A stretch of 64,000 bases of DNA from Tyto alba (lineage: Eukaryota > Chordata > Aves > Strigiformes > Tytonidae), in contig NW_024881313.1 in the NCBI RefSeq assembly GCF_018691265.1, forward strand, positions 37,751,518-37,815,517. The letters are read 5' to 3'. Of the stretch, positions 1 through 11,170 are shown in pieces. Each line of letters opens with the position of its first letter. The stretch's first letter is position 1. A model generated the notes under the pieces. That model did no database searches, was not told where the DNA came from, and was given only the letters and a program-made list of their open reading frames with translations. The translations under genes were made by a program, and so were the position numbers.

Positions 1-729
1 TTGCTTTAATTTTCATAATTTTTATTTAAGCATGCAATAGATTTCAAAACACCGCTACAATAAATCTTTTCAAACAAAGAACCTCCAAAAAAATGTAGAA
101 ATAGAATATTTTGAAGAAGTTGGGGGTTTTGTGTTTTGGTTTGGTTTGGTTGGTTTGTTTTATTTGTTTTCCAAATAAGATTTTCACAAGATTGGAATGA
201 TTCCCAACACAATATAATTTCAGCATGATTTTCAGTGTCTTGTGTGTAAGTTTCTTTGCAGTTTTGGATATAAGGACACACCAACTACTTTAGGAATTTA
301 ATACAGTCTAAGTAGCTTTTTCTTTTCCTAACTAAGCATCTAAACTTGTCAGGGTCTGAATTAATCATCCTAGTCTCATTCTGTAGTTAGTAAAGAGAAA
401 TACTACTCTAGAGAATGATTCATCTTATTCCAAAGCAATCATTTAAACCAGAGGCAATGAAACATGCTCTAGGGACACCCATCTTTCTCCAGTTACTTTA
501 AGAGTATCTGAGAATACAATTCCTGATTTAGACATTGAGCTTTTAAAGATGTCTAAAATGAGATGAGGTAAAATCCCAGCCTATAGAAAAAGCAATTCAA
601 ACTATTAAGAAACCACATAAAATAGGAATCAGATCTTGACTTAGGAGAACAAAAGATATCTTGACATTGTGCCCTTGAAATGATATACAAGGGATATTCA
701 TATCAGAGCTTGACAATCAGGACTGTTAC
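1..729 (-). other. Start of intron 2 of the receptor gene
   Basis: Begins at the GTAACA donor (729) and runs to the window edge. I looked on the minus strand for the expected third exon (a C..WDN..CW segment) and did not find it. A minus-strand open frame at 6-284 has no recognisable domain. A T/G-rich stretch lies at 120-170. Confidence 0.5.
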
Positions 730-829
730 CTTTAAGATCAAATGAAACAGATTCATTCTTTTCTAAACAGAGAGCTTCCTCTTTGACCACCTGCTGGAAT
801 ATCTTGCATTCTGGATGTATTCCCACAAC
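730..829 (-). CDS. Coding exon 2 of a class B1 (secretin-family) GPCR, VIP/PACAP/GHRH/secretin receptor group
   Basis: Read on the minus strand, a T-rich polypyrimidine tract (about 860-835) ends in CACCAAG, then 100 coding bases, then AAAG followed by the donor GTAACA at 729. The exon enters in phase 0 and leaves in phase 1. It encodes 33 residues, including GIHPECKIFQQ, VVKEEALCLEK and NESVSFDLK. HPEC, a second cysteine 13 residues later followed by L, and an N-x-S glycosylation site are the layout of the start of the hormone-binding ectodomain in VIP, GHRH and secretin receptors. In that family the second cysteine is the first of the six disulfide cysteines, and the first is the extra cysteine of this subgroup. 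The expected next exon (WDNxxCW motif) was not found in 1-729 and must lie outside the window. The exact receptor is unresolved; IHPEC recalls VIPR2 and GHRHR. Family assignment is from recognised motifs, not a search. Confidence 0.75.
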
Positions 830-3800
830 CTTGGTGAGAGAAAAACAAACAAAAAAAAAGTTCCGTGATTACTGAAATGAGAAGAGCCAGGTTTCTCTCC
901 AGTTTGTACCTTGTGGTTGAAAATGTGAAAGGTCCAGCTGAGGATTTTGCTGCAAATAAGACATGTGAACAGCAGAAGGAGTCAGGAATGTCATACATTT
1001 ATCGATTTGTGTACTTGTCTGGATATGCATACTCATATGGATTTTTCAGTGTATGCTAATAGTCAAACTCATGTAGCACCTTTTCTCCAATCTGGACATT
1101 TATACCACCTCTCCTTTACACCTCTGTTTTTCACAAAACTTAAATGGATTTCACAACCTTTGGATTTCCACCTCTTTGTCAGCTGGTCAAAATTAGATGA
1201 ATGCATCAGCTATGGGAATATTCACACTGAGTTCCCCAAACATACATGCACTTTGACCATATATATTCTTTCCCCACAAAACAAATAAAAATATATAAAT
1301 TTCTTTAAATATACATGTTGGGGTTAAGTTTTTTTAGTTAATTATTTTGGATGTTCAGAACTACCTATTGGCAAAACATTCTTATTTTCATTCTTAGGAG
1401 CTCCCAAGAATCAAGTTTTCTTTATTGGAGAAATTAGCACCTAAGTGTGACAATAGTCTTAACTACTCTTCAAGAAGGCATGTCTACTCTGCTTTGATGT
1501 TGATAGTAATAGAACGGGCTCCTGGAGTTCTTTGAAACCTTGAGATTATAGTGCCATACAGATCACTCTACTAAGAGATCATGATGTAAAATCTTGCCTT
1601 CTGAACACAGCTGTTATAATTATAGAAATAAAAACATTAAATAGGAGCATAAGTTTTATGTTCATTGGGGGTTAAATAAGAAATATTAAAGTTCAAGAAG
1701 TTAGAGAAAATAGAAAATGGCATTTTTGGCCATAGTTTAATCTGAGTGATGATAAAATTTTATTAACATATTATCTGAGGCTTCAACACACTCCTTCCAG
1801 AGGCACTGTTTCCATTTCATGAGATGAGAAAAGAGAAAAAAAAATAATGTATTGTTTTAGGGACTTAAAGAATGATACTTATCTTACAGATTAAGATACC
1901 TACATTTAAACAGCTAAACGGATTTCTAGACACTAGTTGTTGAATAGGGCCTACATTAATCTTCTTAAATAGAGATACTTAGTGTCTTTTAGGCGCTTTC
2001 ATGTATTTATCTTGGCCTCCATCTCCCACTGCAGAAAGTTTCATGTCCCCTGTAGTCCTGCATCATATCTGCTGTAATTGTGAAGATGTTCTTCATACCT
2101 TAGAACAACCCAAATATTTGCCTCTGGAAAGGCAATTAAAGTATGAGAAAGAATCTACAATGTCGGTGTCTGCATGTGATCTTTTTATCTGAGCTTCTTT
2201 TGTAGTCCATGGAAATTCAAAGGATGTCTCACCCAGGAATGTTTAGTGCTGTCTGGGATGCTATAGAGTATCTCAGCCCTCTTGTGTAGATTCTGCATTA
2301 ATTTTGCCAGCCCCACATAGAACTCTCAAATGCATTATTTGATGTCTCAAATATTTCTATACACCCATGTTTAGGTAACTGAATTAAACCCAGAGTCAAT
2401 AGTGTCAATAGGGTTAACAGTCTAGAAATCAACTGGAACTGTATTCAGATGACTGAATATTGCACTAAAGCCTCCTCTGGCATATTGGGATTTTCAGGAC
2501 ATAGGGAGTCTTATATCGAATAGAACAGAGGGTTTGCTCCTCTGCAAGTTATGCTATTCAAGACAAAACCAGGGCCTTGAAAATATGGATTGAAGGCTGT
2601 CTGAGACATTTCTGAGGAAGACTATAGGCCATTCTAAACTTCTAATGACTTTGAAAATGCAGTACGTATGAAAACATCACTGCTAGACTGCCTTTTCAGT
2701 CTCAGGAAGTTGATTTATTGGCCTTCAGAATGTTTTCAGTCAGTAGTACAAGTAGGACTTATTTTATCCTCTACAGAAACTTTACTGGAAGTCATGTAGA
2801 CTATTACATCTTAGCAATAATATCTGCTTAGGGAAAAAATAGAACACAACTTTATCTTTAAAAACCTTAAAAAATTCTGCTTACATTTGGGTTTTAAAGT
2901 AGCATAGACAGGCTACTATTTAATTATGAGGCCCTAGAGATGGTTCATACATCCTAATATTAGAACAGAGAGAGGACTAAGGACACTGTTTGAAAAGAAA
3001 ATTAAGACATGGCTTTTTTCATACATAATATTCCTCCAGTGGGTAATTTGAAACACATTTTATAAATCAGCATGTGTGACTCTTAAAATAGTACTTCTTG
3101 CTGTTCAACTATAGTAACACAATTCTGAAATGAAAATTTTCAGGTATTAATCGGATCCCTGCACATTGCTTTATATTTTGACATACATTTCACTTTGCAT
3201 TCAGCCTACATAACAAATAAATGATTTGAGTAGTAATAACAAAATGATTGCTACATAAATATCTCACTATTTCTGCTTATAACGATGGACAGGAATGAAG
3301 TAATTTCTCTACTTTTTGGAATTTCTGGACTCTTACTGCTGAGAATCTTTGTATTTGGAATATTCTTAGACTTAATGTTTAATGGTCATGACAACTTGAC
3401 ATGATCCTATACAACTTACCATCTATATTGAGTCCTCTAGTAAAAGACTTGAAAGCAACAGCCAGTCATGACTCAAAATAAAATCAAAATCATGAAAACG
3501 GATTTGATATATCTTTGAGAAACAAGCACTTGGTAGAGATGGGTTAATTTAACTCCCACCTCACGCCAGAGATGCTGGGAGTGGTGGAAACAGACACATA
3601 ATTAGTCATGAAAAAGTTTCAGAGGAGGAAGGGTTATATTTCTCCAAAAGTCAACTTAAGCAACATATGTAGCTGTTGCAGGTGAAACATAAATGAGGAA
3701 CTAAGCAGTTGAGCTCTCTCAAACAGTACATCAAACACTGAAGATATGCGCCACACTGCCTGCTGCTCCAAGTAGGTTGCATCGCCTTTATTCTTCCCTT

Positions 3801-6800
3801 TGGTAAATCTACATCTACTGAACCAGACCTTCAGTCACCATAATTCAGCAGAGTTGTACTGAAATCTGTGGAGTGCTGCTCATTTACAGTGGCTGGGGAA
3901 ACCCATACCCTGCCCGTAGGGAAGTTGTACTGCATTGGTTTTACACAGGACAGAGGAATTGCTGTAACAGAACAGATCCCTAGAACATGTATTCCAGCCT
4001 CCTGCCTCTGAAAGCTGTGATGAGTCACCAGAAACCATGATTTTATTTTTTCTAGAAATACTGACCAACTGTTGGTGATACTCACCAGTGGTGAAACTGT
4101 AGGCAACCCCATTACCACTGACAGGTAAATAATTAATTATGCTCACATTTCGTTTGCTTTTGGATTACTGGATTTGTGTGTGGGGTGTGTGGTTGCAGCC
4201 ACCAGATCACAGAGTTTTTGTTATAGGCCAATGCAAAGGCTAAATATTATTGACACTTCAGTGTTTGAAAATCAACATCAAGTGTCATTGCAGATGCAAC
4301 CTTCAGACTATCCTGCAAGAAGCAAAAATGAGGCTGGTGTTGTTAACTTACAGTCATGCAGTCTTACTAAAAGCAATCTCACTGTTACAACACAATAAGA
4401 AAAAAAAGGAAAGAAAAAATGACATGTATACAAGAAATCGAGAACAGTGATGATGCTTCAATTTGTTGGTTTTCCTCAGGCTTTAAGAAAAAGGAAGACA
4501 TTAAACCATTTTATAGTTAAAGAAAAGCCTTCTGGGCAGAACATTACTTGTGATTTGTTGGATATGGCTTGCTTATTTTTTGTTATTAATCTCACAATGC
4601 CTTGAGAGAAAAGTGGATGTTGTTGCTCTAATCTGCCTGTGATGGTTAGGTGATGGGGCTTTCTAGAAAACAGGGGTTCTGCAGTTGTTGCAGGGACATA
4701 GTATTGCTATTTGGGACACATCTGCTGTAATGACTGAGCTCTTCTAGGGAAAGAGTAGTTCCTGTTCACCTTAGAAAAGAATAATTTAGGAACGAAAATG
4801 AAGCAGAGATTCCTGAGGCTGGGATGTCCAATCTGGCAGAGTCTTCCCTGCCACAGTAGTAAGTGTAAGAGGCTGATTTAAAATGCTACTTCTCAGATCA
4901 ACATGCAGTAACCTAGTATGAATGTTACTGAAAATCACAGTGGGGTGTCTTCACCCTAAAGCTTATACTGAACACATAAAGGTTTCATGCAGTGTTGTAG
5001 ACAGCTCTCAAGGAATGGAGCTTTGCATTTCTGAGCATCATAACACAAATATCTTTTTGCTGGCTTGGACATTAGTGACCAGCCAAAATTCAGACGGGCG
5101 TTTTAACTCTAAGTCCTAACCACCAAAACAATCTTGCCTGGAACAAAGCAATCACATAGTGAACATTAAAAAATTACCTGAAACCGGCACTGGCATGCTA
5201 AAAACATGAGACAATTTAGAGAGCCAGATTTGGTGCTTGTGCTTAGTTTTAGACTTCCTTTCTTAACATCTGTAATGCCATTGCATTGAAACCTTAAGTG
5301 GTATATTCACTGTTAGTAAGTATAACATTGGTTTGTATTTCCTCTGTTATATGACAGTTTATTTATTTGCCCAAATTTGAACAGAAAAAAAAAAATCAAC
5401 ATAATAGCACTTTTGGCTTTGATTTGCTCATGTTGGACATCAGACTTAACAAGCACTGGGAATAGCCTTTCTGGCAACATCCTCATGCCATACTTAGTGC
5501 AACTTCGTTAAAAGCCATCTTTCCTGAGAGTCCATACAAAGATGGTGCCCCTAGGATGTTGGGGTGGCAGAAAAACTATAATTTAGATGTCACATAAAAG
5601 AAAGTTCTTCACTCATTAAGAAGTCCATTAGCACATTTGGGGAAAAGTAGGGACATTTTCTATGCTCTGAAAACAAGGGAAGTCCTTCAAAGCTGGGGAC
5701 TGAGTATATTAGTCACTTTTGAAAAAGCAATTCAGGGGGATCAAAGAGCCAGAAGTAAATTGGTAACACTTAGTCTTTTTGAAAATGAATCAAAAATCAA
5801 AGAAGTAGCTGAATTCATTGGCAAGGTGGGAATGTTTCAAGAACTTGAAGAGTCCTTCCAGTGATCTGGTTTAGTTTCCAAGGCTATGTAATCTTAAAAC
5901 CTTATGAATAGTTTTTGTGTCAAGTGCATAAATAATTTACTAAGAATATTAATCTCTATTCTTTTTGTCTCTGTTCTACAGCTTGCATTCATGTCTCAGA
6001 TTTCATCTCAGATCTGCTCTGAAATCATCTCTGTACTCCCTGTTCTCCCTGTCTGTGCTTCCCCTGTTCTGATATGACTCTGATGCCTGAACATTTTAGC
6101 TCTGCCTTATACAAAACTAGAGTTGTCTGCCATTCAAAACACACCGACTCCCAGGTTGGAGGATTAAAACTCACCTGGTATTTTAGGATACAGAAAGGCA
6201 CAGGAAAGGCATTAAAAAATCCTACATCCCCCACCCATTTTTAACTGTGGAATTAAGTGTTAAGTCAGTCCTGAAAGTTGGCCAGTGAAGTCAAAGGCAC
6301 AGTCCAGAGAACAAGGATATGCTCTGAAACACGTAACTTTATTTCAGCTGAAATTCTGATGAAAAGGAAGGACTTGCAGGATGGAAGGGGGCTTATGGAA
6401 AATGTTGAATACAGGTTGAATAGCTGAAGAAGACAAAGAAATCCTCATGTTTTTTCATAAACTTCTCAGACCATTGAATATATGTCATCAAACTCTTACA
6501 TCTGCTTAACTCCTTTTGCAAATAGCAAGATGCTATTAGAAAACTTTGAGACCGGGAAGCACAGATCACCAAAATCAGTGTCAATTTTCACATGTACTTT
6601 GACGGGAGCTGAGACCAGCCTCGAGCTCCATACGCTTTTGTGCATTTCAGTACAACTACTGTCACAATCACCACAGTAAGGGTCTTCCTATCTACTATGC
6701 CTTATAAGTCATCCTGGGATATTAGTAATGCAATATATGTAGTATTATGTTCTGCCAGAAAGCTACGACAAACAATAAAAAATAACCAAGTATTTCTTAC

Positions 6801-9592
6801 ACAGCAAAAAAGTTTGTTGCTCAAATGTGCTTGTAAAAATAGATGAGCATCCAGTTTGTTTCTATCATACCCAAGCCATGTTTACCACTCGATTTTGACT
6901 GACTGTAAAGCGTGAGGTCACCACAGCAGTGACATGAGTGACATGACTCCAGTCACCAGCAATGTATTTAGTTATCATAGAAAGTCCTGCCCACAACTTG
7001 CAAGCACTGACACTGTCTTGATCCCAGAAGCTTTCAACCCCAAAGGTAAAGACCTATTTCCAGTCTTTCTCTTCAGTCAGTTAAATAGATTATGTCAGGA
7101 GTCTTTTTGGCTGAAAATGACTACCTAGAGGACATTTTCAGTGTTTGTTTTCTCTTTCTAACTTGATTACCTATGGAACAAGAGAAGCTGAGACACTGAT
7201 TGCCTCACAGTCATTTAGAGGAATATCTTTTCAAGATTGTTTTTAAGACATTGCAGTAATGCTTGAATGCCCCTCTGTGTATTGGATTGTATTTATCTGA
7301 CTGTGTTTAACTGCATAGCCTTATACAGAACAGTACTTGCTATACATACATATCCATGTATATCACTGTATGTATTTACTCATAGCTATTTGATATGTGA
7401 CAATACATACTAATTAATTTTTTTTATAAGCACTATGTAATTATTATCTTGAGAAAAGTGAAATCTAATTTATTAGCTCTATGCTAAATTTGGTAGAGCA
7501 TTTAATTATCACTGACACAAAGAATTACAGAACACTAATAACTGAGGATCCTTGTTTTGTGCTACTGCAAGTATTCCTCCAAATTAAAGAGAAATTTCTC
7601 CCTTTCTGCAAGTATAGTATGTTTGCCTAAAGGTGGGGTTCATGTCACCTAATCCCAAAGAACTGAAACCTAGATGTCAAAGTCCATCAGCACATTCACT
7701 CAATCAAAGCCACCATAACTTCTTGGAGTTTCTACCTCTTCCCAGTAATACTGAAGGAGGCTAAATGAGTAGCTTTAGACAAGATCCCTCATTTTAGATA
7801 GAAAATTTTAGATTATTAATCTAAACTCCTCACACAAGCCTCCTTTAATGATCAATAAAGGCAGACAAACAGTTCCAGGGAAGGATTCCTCCTACCTCTC
7901 TCAGACACCTATTTGAGAACAGTGTGACTCACTGCACAGGAGCCTGTCTCCCTCCACTAACTCCCTCCAGGCTAACGAAATGCCTAAACAGACTGATTCT
8001 TCCACACCTCCAGTTCCATGTGGAGGGAAATTTAAGGTCCGCAGGGACCAGATCCCTAGAAGAAGCATGTATGTCGCTCCAACACAAATTAGTCAATAGT
8101 AGTGATATGAGAAATTTCGGCACCCGTCACTTTTATTGGGAATGCTGAATCTTGCCACAGATTTGTATCCGCATGCCTATTACCACAGGAAATTCTTTGT
8201 TAAAGTAAATGTATAGCTCAACGATAACCCATCAGAGGTGTGAAAAGCTGTTACGTGTTTGAAGAAGACAGAAGTTTAGCTCAGCAGGAAGGGCGGTGAA
8301 TGCAGAGTATTTTCTGTTCCCCATCTTCTGTTTCCTGAGACTCTGAACTCTTTAAGACAGGAAAAGTACTTTTTATGCATTTCAGCACCCACTGCTCTCT
8401 GTTCCTCGTCAGTTAGAAGCAAATGGTAATTTTTAATGTCAAGGACTCTATTCTGCAAGGCACAAAGTATATCCTGCAACATACAGCTCCCTGTGGAGTT
8501 GATAGAAGGCAAAAGTACCTAGTTTCACAGAGGAAGTTTTCAGGATTACTTCTCTGGTTTATTTTCATATCTGACTGATGAATTATTTGCTGAATACACA
8601 CTAGAATTATTTCTCTCCTCTGACATGATCCTTTGAAATATGAAAGGACTGCTTACTCAAGACATCCTATGGGTCTCTGGCTTTCTCTGTCTAACTTAGG
8701 GTACAAATCTTCGCATGAGTGCTAGTTTGACACATGAAATCTGACATTTAGAGCACTGCCTCTTACCAGATATGTAGCTGGAGTTCACATATGAGCAATA
8801 GTTTGAGGCCAAAATATACATAGAGCATGTAGTTTATAGAATTTCTTTTATTATGGGAACAGTATTCTGCAATATGCTAAAACATTAAGATGATACATGG
8901 CAGCCCACAGATGTGCATGATACATCACTTCAGGTTAGCACCACTCTGCTGACAGCTGCAAGAGTAAGTTGTGCCTCTGTTACGTGCAAAAAGACTAGTC
9001 CAGATACCAAAGTCACTCCACCTGTAGCATTGTAACACTTTCAGCTGACTAGTTTTCCCTGAAAGAAGGGTATTAAACATGATAATAACTATACATGACA
9101 ATGTTTACATAGCAAGGACCTATATACTATCACTTGTACATAAAGCTGTGTAAATGCAGAGGAAAAACAAGCTCCAGAGAATGTGAGGTGCAAGTGTGAA
9201 AATTTACATCCCAACTTCACCTTTTAAAACTGAATGGTCAAGACCAGTCTGTAACCACCTAGGCTCTCGCTATTATTAGTGCAAGAAGCCAAGCCCTGGA
9301 GGAACATTCACCCATCTGTCTTTCTCAGGAGAAGATGAAATGCCTCCCGGTAAAATGACTGTCTCTCCCTTGACTACAGTGGGAATCCCAGCCTACACTA
9401 ACCATTTAACTGTGAAATGGCTAAAGTTAGAACTAATGAGTCCCTGGGAATCACACCCATAGGAAGATTTCCAAACACTTCTCTGAGGCTGAAGATTGAG
9501 GGGGAAGAGGATATATGACTGTACTTGCACTTACGTGAGCTCTTCCTAACCAGCCCAGGCAAAGCCAGCAGTAGAGCATGGGGCTTAGGGAG
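830..9592 (-). other. Intron 1 of the receptor gene, distal part: no feature recognised
   Basis: AT-rich single-copy-looking DNA between exon 2 and the solo LTR. I checked the open frames here (for example 3,831-4,118 minus, 5,637-5,864 plus, 7,924-8,148 plus). None has a recognisable domain or convincing splice context. Only short homopolymers and AT-rich tracts (such as 7,330-7,440) stand out. Confidence 0.5.
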
Positions 9593-10071
9593 TGTTGTGG
9601 TTTGAGCCTGGTCAGCAGCTAAATGCCACACAGTCGCTCACCCACCCTCCCCCCACTTGGGAATGAGGAGGGAATCAGAGGGGCAAAGGGAGACTCACGG
9701 GTTGAGATAAAAACAGTTTAATAACAGTAACAGAACAATACACTGACAGCAGTATCACCAGGTAATGCACAATACAGCTGCTCACCTCCCACCAACACCC
9801 ACCTGCTCCCAGCTGGTGATCCCAAACACAAAGGCACCACAGCCACAATCCTAGAAGTGAGAGCCCCTCCTGCCCCACTCCTGCCTTTATATAGTGAGCA
9901 CAATGTCACATGACATGGAATATCGGCCAATCCGGGCCCAGCACTCCCCCCCCGCCCCCGCACACAGGTGAGGGCACTAGCACCTGGGGAGCTCCTGGGG
10001 TCTCAATGTGCTGCAGCACTCCTCCAGCTACTAAAACGAACAGGAACTCTATTCCAGCCCGAACCAGGACA
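9593..10071 (-). mobile_element. Solo LTR of an avian endogenous retrovirus, with 5-bp target-site duplication
   Basis: A 479-base element with TG...CA ends: plus-strand left end TGTTGTGGTTTGAGCC, right end GAACCAGGACA. It is flanked on both sides by GGGAG (9,588-9,592 and 10,072-10,076), a perfect 5-bp duplication. On the minus strand the order is a TATATAAA box (9,893-9,886) and then an ATTAAA polyadenylation signal (9,722-9,717) about 165 bases later, as in a U3-R-U5 LTR. No internal retroviral sequence adjoins it, so it is a solo LTR left by LTR-LTR recombination. It lies in intron 1 of the receptor gene, about 780 bases downstream of exon 1, in the same transcriptional orientation. The family resembles LTRs I recall from neoavian genomes. 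The 5-bp duplication would suit an ERVL-like class, but the class is not certain. Confidence 0.85.
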
Positions 10072-10639
10072 GGGAGGGGTGTACCTCCCTAAATTGTGTC
10101 TCCTACCTGATGTTTAATGTTACAATCTCACCCGCTGCATCCAGTGCACAGCAGACAAGATAGTTTATGTTCCTTCTTGGTGATACTATAAAGCAGATAC
10201 CTTCAGCGGTAAAAACATCAGTGCCCTCTCTAAGAAGTAAAGGTCCCAAATCCATCAAAAGGAACTATTACTTTTTATTTATTCTCCTTCTTCAACAAAG
10301 TTGCTTTTGTCAGGACAAGTGGGACAGCAAGCTGTCCCCTTCTGTCCCTCTAAAGCCACGCTACAGCTATTCTCATTTAGGGATGCTCTTCTGCTCTTTG
10401 GAAACTGTAATTCTAGTGAATGGAAATTCAAAGACTTTTATTACTAGGTGTAAATAGGGCCATAAAATTTTAAAGAAAAGAGCCGGGTCAAACCTCTAAC
10501 TCAGGAATGTCCTTTTATTTTCTTGCCTTCTACATCCTTGTCCTGTTTTTGTTGTTGTTGTTATTGTGGGTTGTTTTTTTTGTATTTTTTTTTTCTTTTT
10601 TTAATCCTTTCCTTATTTTTCTTTCTTTCTACCTGCTCC
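10072..10639. other. Intron 1, proximal part: T-rich tract, no gene
   Basis: Between the solo LTR and the CpG island. The stretch 10,520-10,630 is strongly T-rich on the plus strand (purine-rich on the sense strand of the gene). It creates a long hydrophobic open frame on the plus strand that I regard as an artefact. Confidence 0.5.
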
Positions 10640-10769
10640 CTGTTACGAGAAAAGTTACCCTGCCTCTGCGAACATCTCCCCCACCCCCCTGGATCCTGCA
10701 GGGCAGCTGCAGAGCCACCCAGCTGTGCTCAACAGCCTCGGGAGCCAGCTGTGCGGTGTCCCACCTCTT

Positions 10770-10804
10770 CCACACACACACACCCCCACACACACACACA
10801 CACC
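10770..10804. repeat. (CA)n microsatellite, interrupted
   Basis: A run of CA dinucleotides broken by a short C-run near its middle, inside the CpG island just 3' of exon 1 on the gene strand (start of intron 1). Confidence 0.9.
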
Positions 10805-10849
10805 CTCGCATCCCCCCCTACCCCCGAAAGCCCACGGCCGGGCACTCAC

Positions 10850-10882
10850 CAAGGGGAGCAGCAACCAGCACAAACTTCGCAT
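10850..10882 (-). CDS. Coding exon 1 (signal peptide) of the same class B1 GPCR gene
   Basis: On the minus strand, ATG at 10,882 (A at -3, a fair Kozak context) opens 11 codons, MRSLCWLLLPL. They run directly into GTGAGT at 10,849-10,844, a near-ideal splice donor, in phase 0. This matches the phase-0 acceptor of the exon at 829-730, leaving an intron of 10,020 bases. Joining the two gives a basic start, a hydrophobic core CWLLLPLVVG and a plausible signal-peptidase cut after VVG, just before IHPEC, as in VIP-type receptors. The exon sits in a CpG island with GC boxes 70-95 bases upstream. The frame stays open upstream for 111 codons to another ATG at 11,215, but that stretch is GC-rich and low in complexity and is more likely 5' UTR. 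Reading through the donor gives a low-complexity frame that I do not believe is coding. Confidence 0.68.
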
Positions 10883-10953
10883 CCTCGGCAGCAGCCGCCG
10901 GGTCCTCCCCGCTCCCTCTGCCTGTGGTGAAGCTGCCAAAAGCCGATGCTCAG

Positions 10954-10977
10954 CCCGCCCCCACCAAGACCCGCCCC
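10954..10977 (-). promoter_or_regulatory. Pair of GC boxes (Sp1-type)
   Basis: Two copies of GGGGCGGG on the minus strand (CCCGCCCC at 10,954-10,961 and 10,970-10,977), 16 bases apart and 72-95 bases upstream of the putative start codon. This is a typical proximal promoter arrangement. Binding is inferred from the motif only. Confidence 0.45.
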
Positions 10978-11170
10978 GGAGAGCCTTGCACCTCCCTTCC
11001 CGGCCCCCCCGGGTCCCTCCTGGGGGACCCCCCCCTCCCCCCGGCCACCTTCGAGCCCGAAGGACCAGGTTCGCAGCAGAGGGAAGATCTGCCAGCATCC
11101 CCCCCTGGGAGTTTGGACCCGCCTCTATGAACCGGTCCTCTGGTCGCCCGCCTGCACAGCTGGAGCACCC

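Larger units (their letters stand above)
10640..11170 (-). promoter_or_regulatory. CpG-island promoter and 5' UTR of the minus-strand receptor gene
   Basis: A sharp GC-rich island in otherwise AT-rich DNA. I count roughly 23 CpG dinucleotides between 10,800 and 11,160. Two GGGGCGGG boxes (minus strand, 10,961-10,954 and 10,977-10,970) lie just upstream of the putative ATG at 10,882 and look like Sp1-type sites. No TATA box is obvious, as is usual for CpG-island promoters. The transcription start is not defined by sequence alone; the likely area is 10,900-11,200. The island side toward lower coordinates carries a CA microsatellite and then a long T-rich tract (10,520-10,630). Confidence 0.6.

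Noticed and set aside
1..729. Search for receptor exon 3 on the minus strand
   Set aside because: Two TGGGA-containing spots (near 575 and 200) were checked; neither gives the WDNxxCW pattern with a splice acceptor.
5637..5864. 75-codon plus-strand frame with a protein-like, non-repetitive composition
   Set aside because: No family recognised, no convincing acceptor/donor pair, and it is antisense inside intron 1 of the receptor gene. Kept only as a curiosity.
10507..11130. 207-codon plus-strand frame starting with a very hydrophobic stretch
   Set aside because: The hydrophobic part is translation of a T-rich tract and the rest is CpG-island proline/serine low complexity on the antisense strand of the receptor exon.
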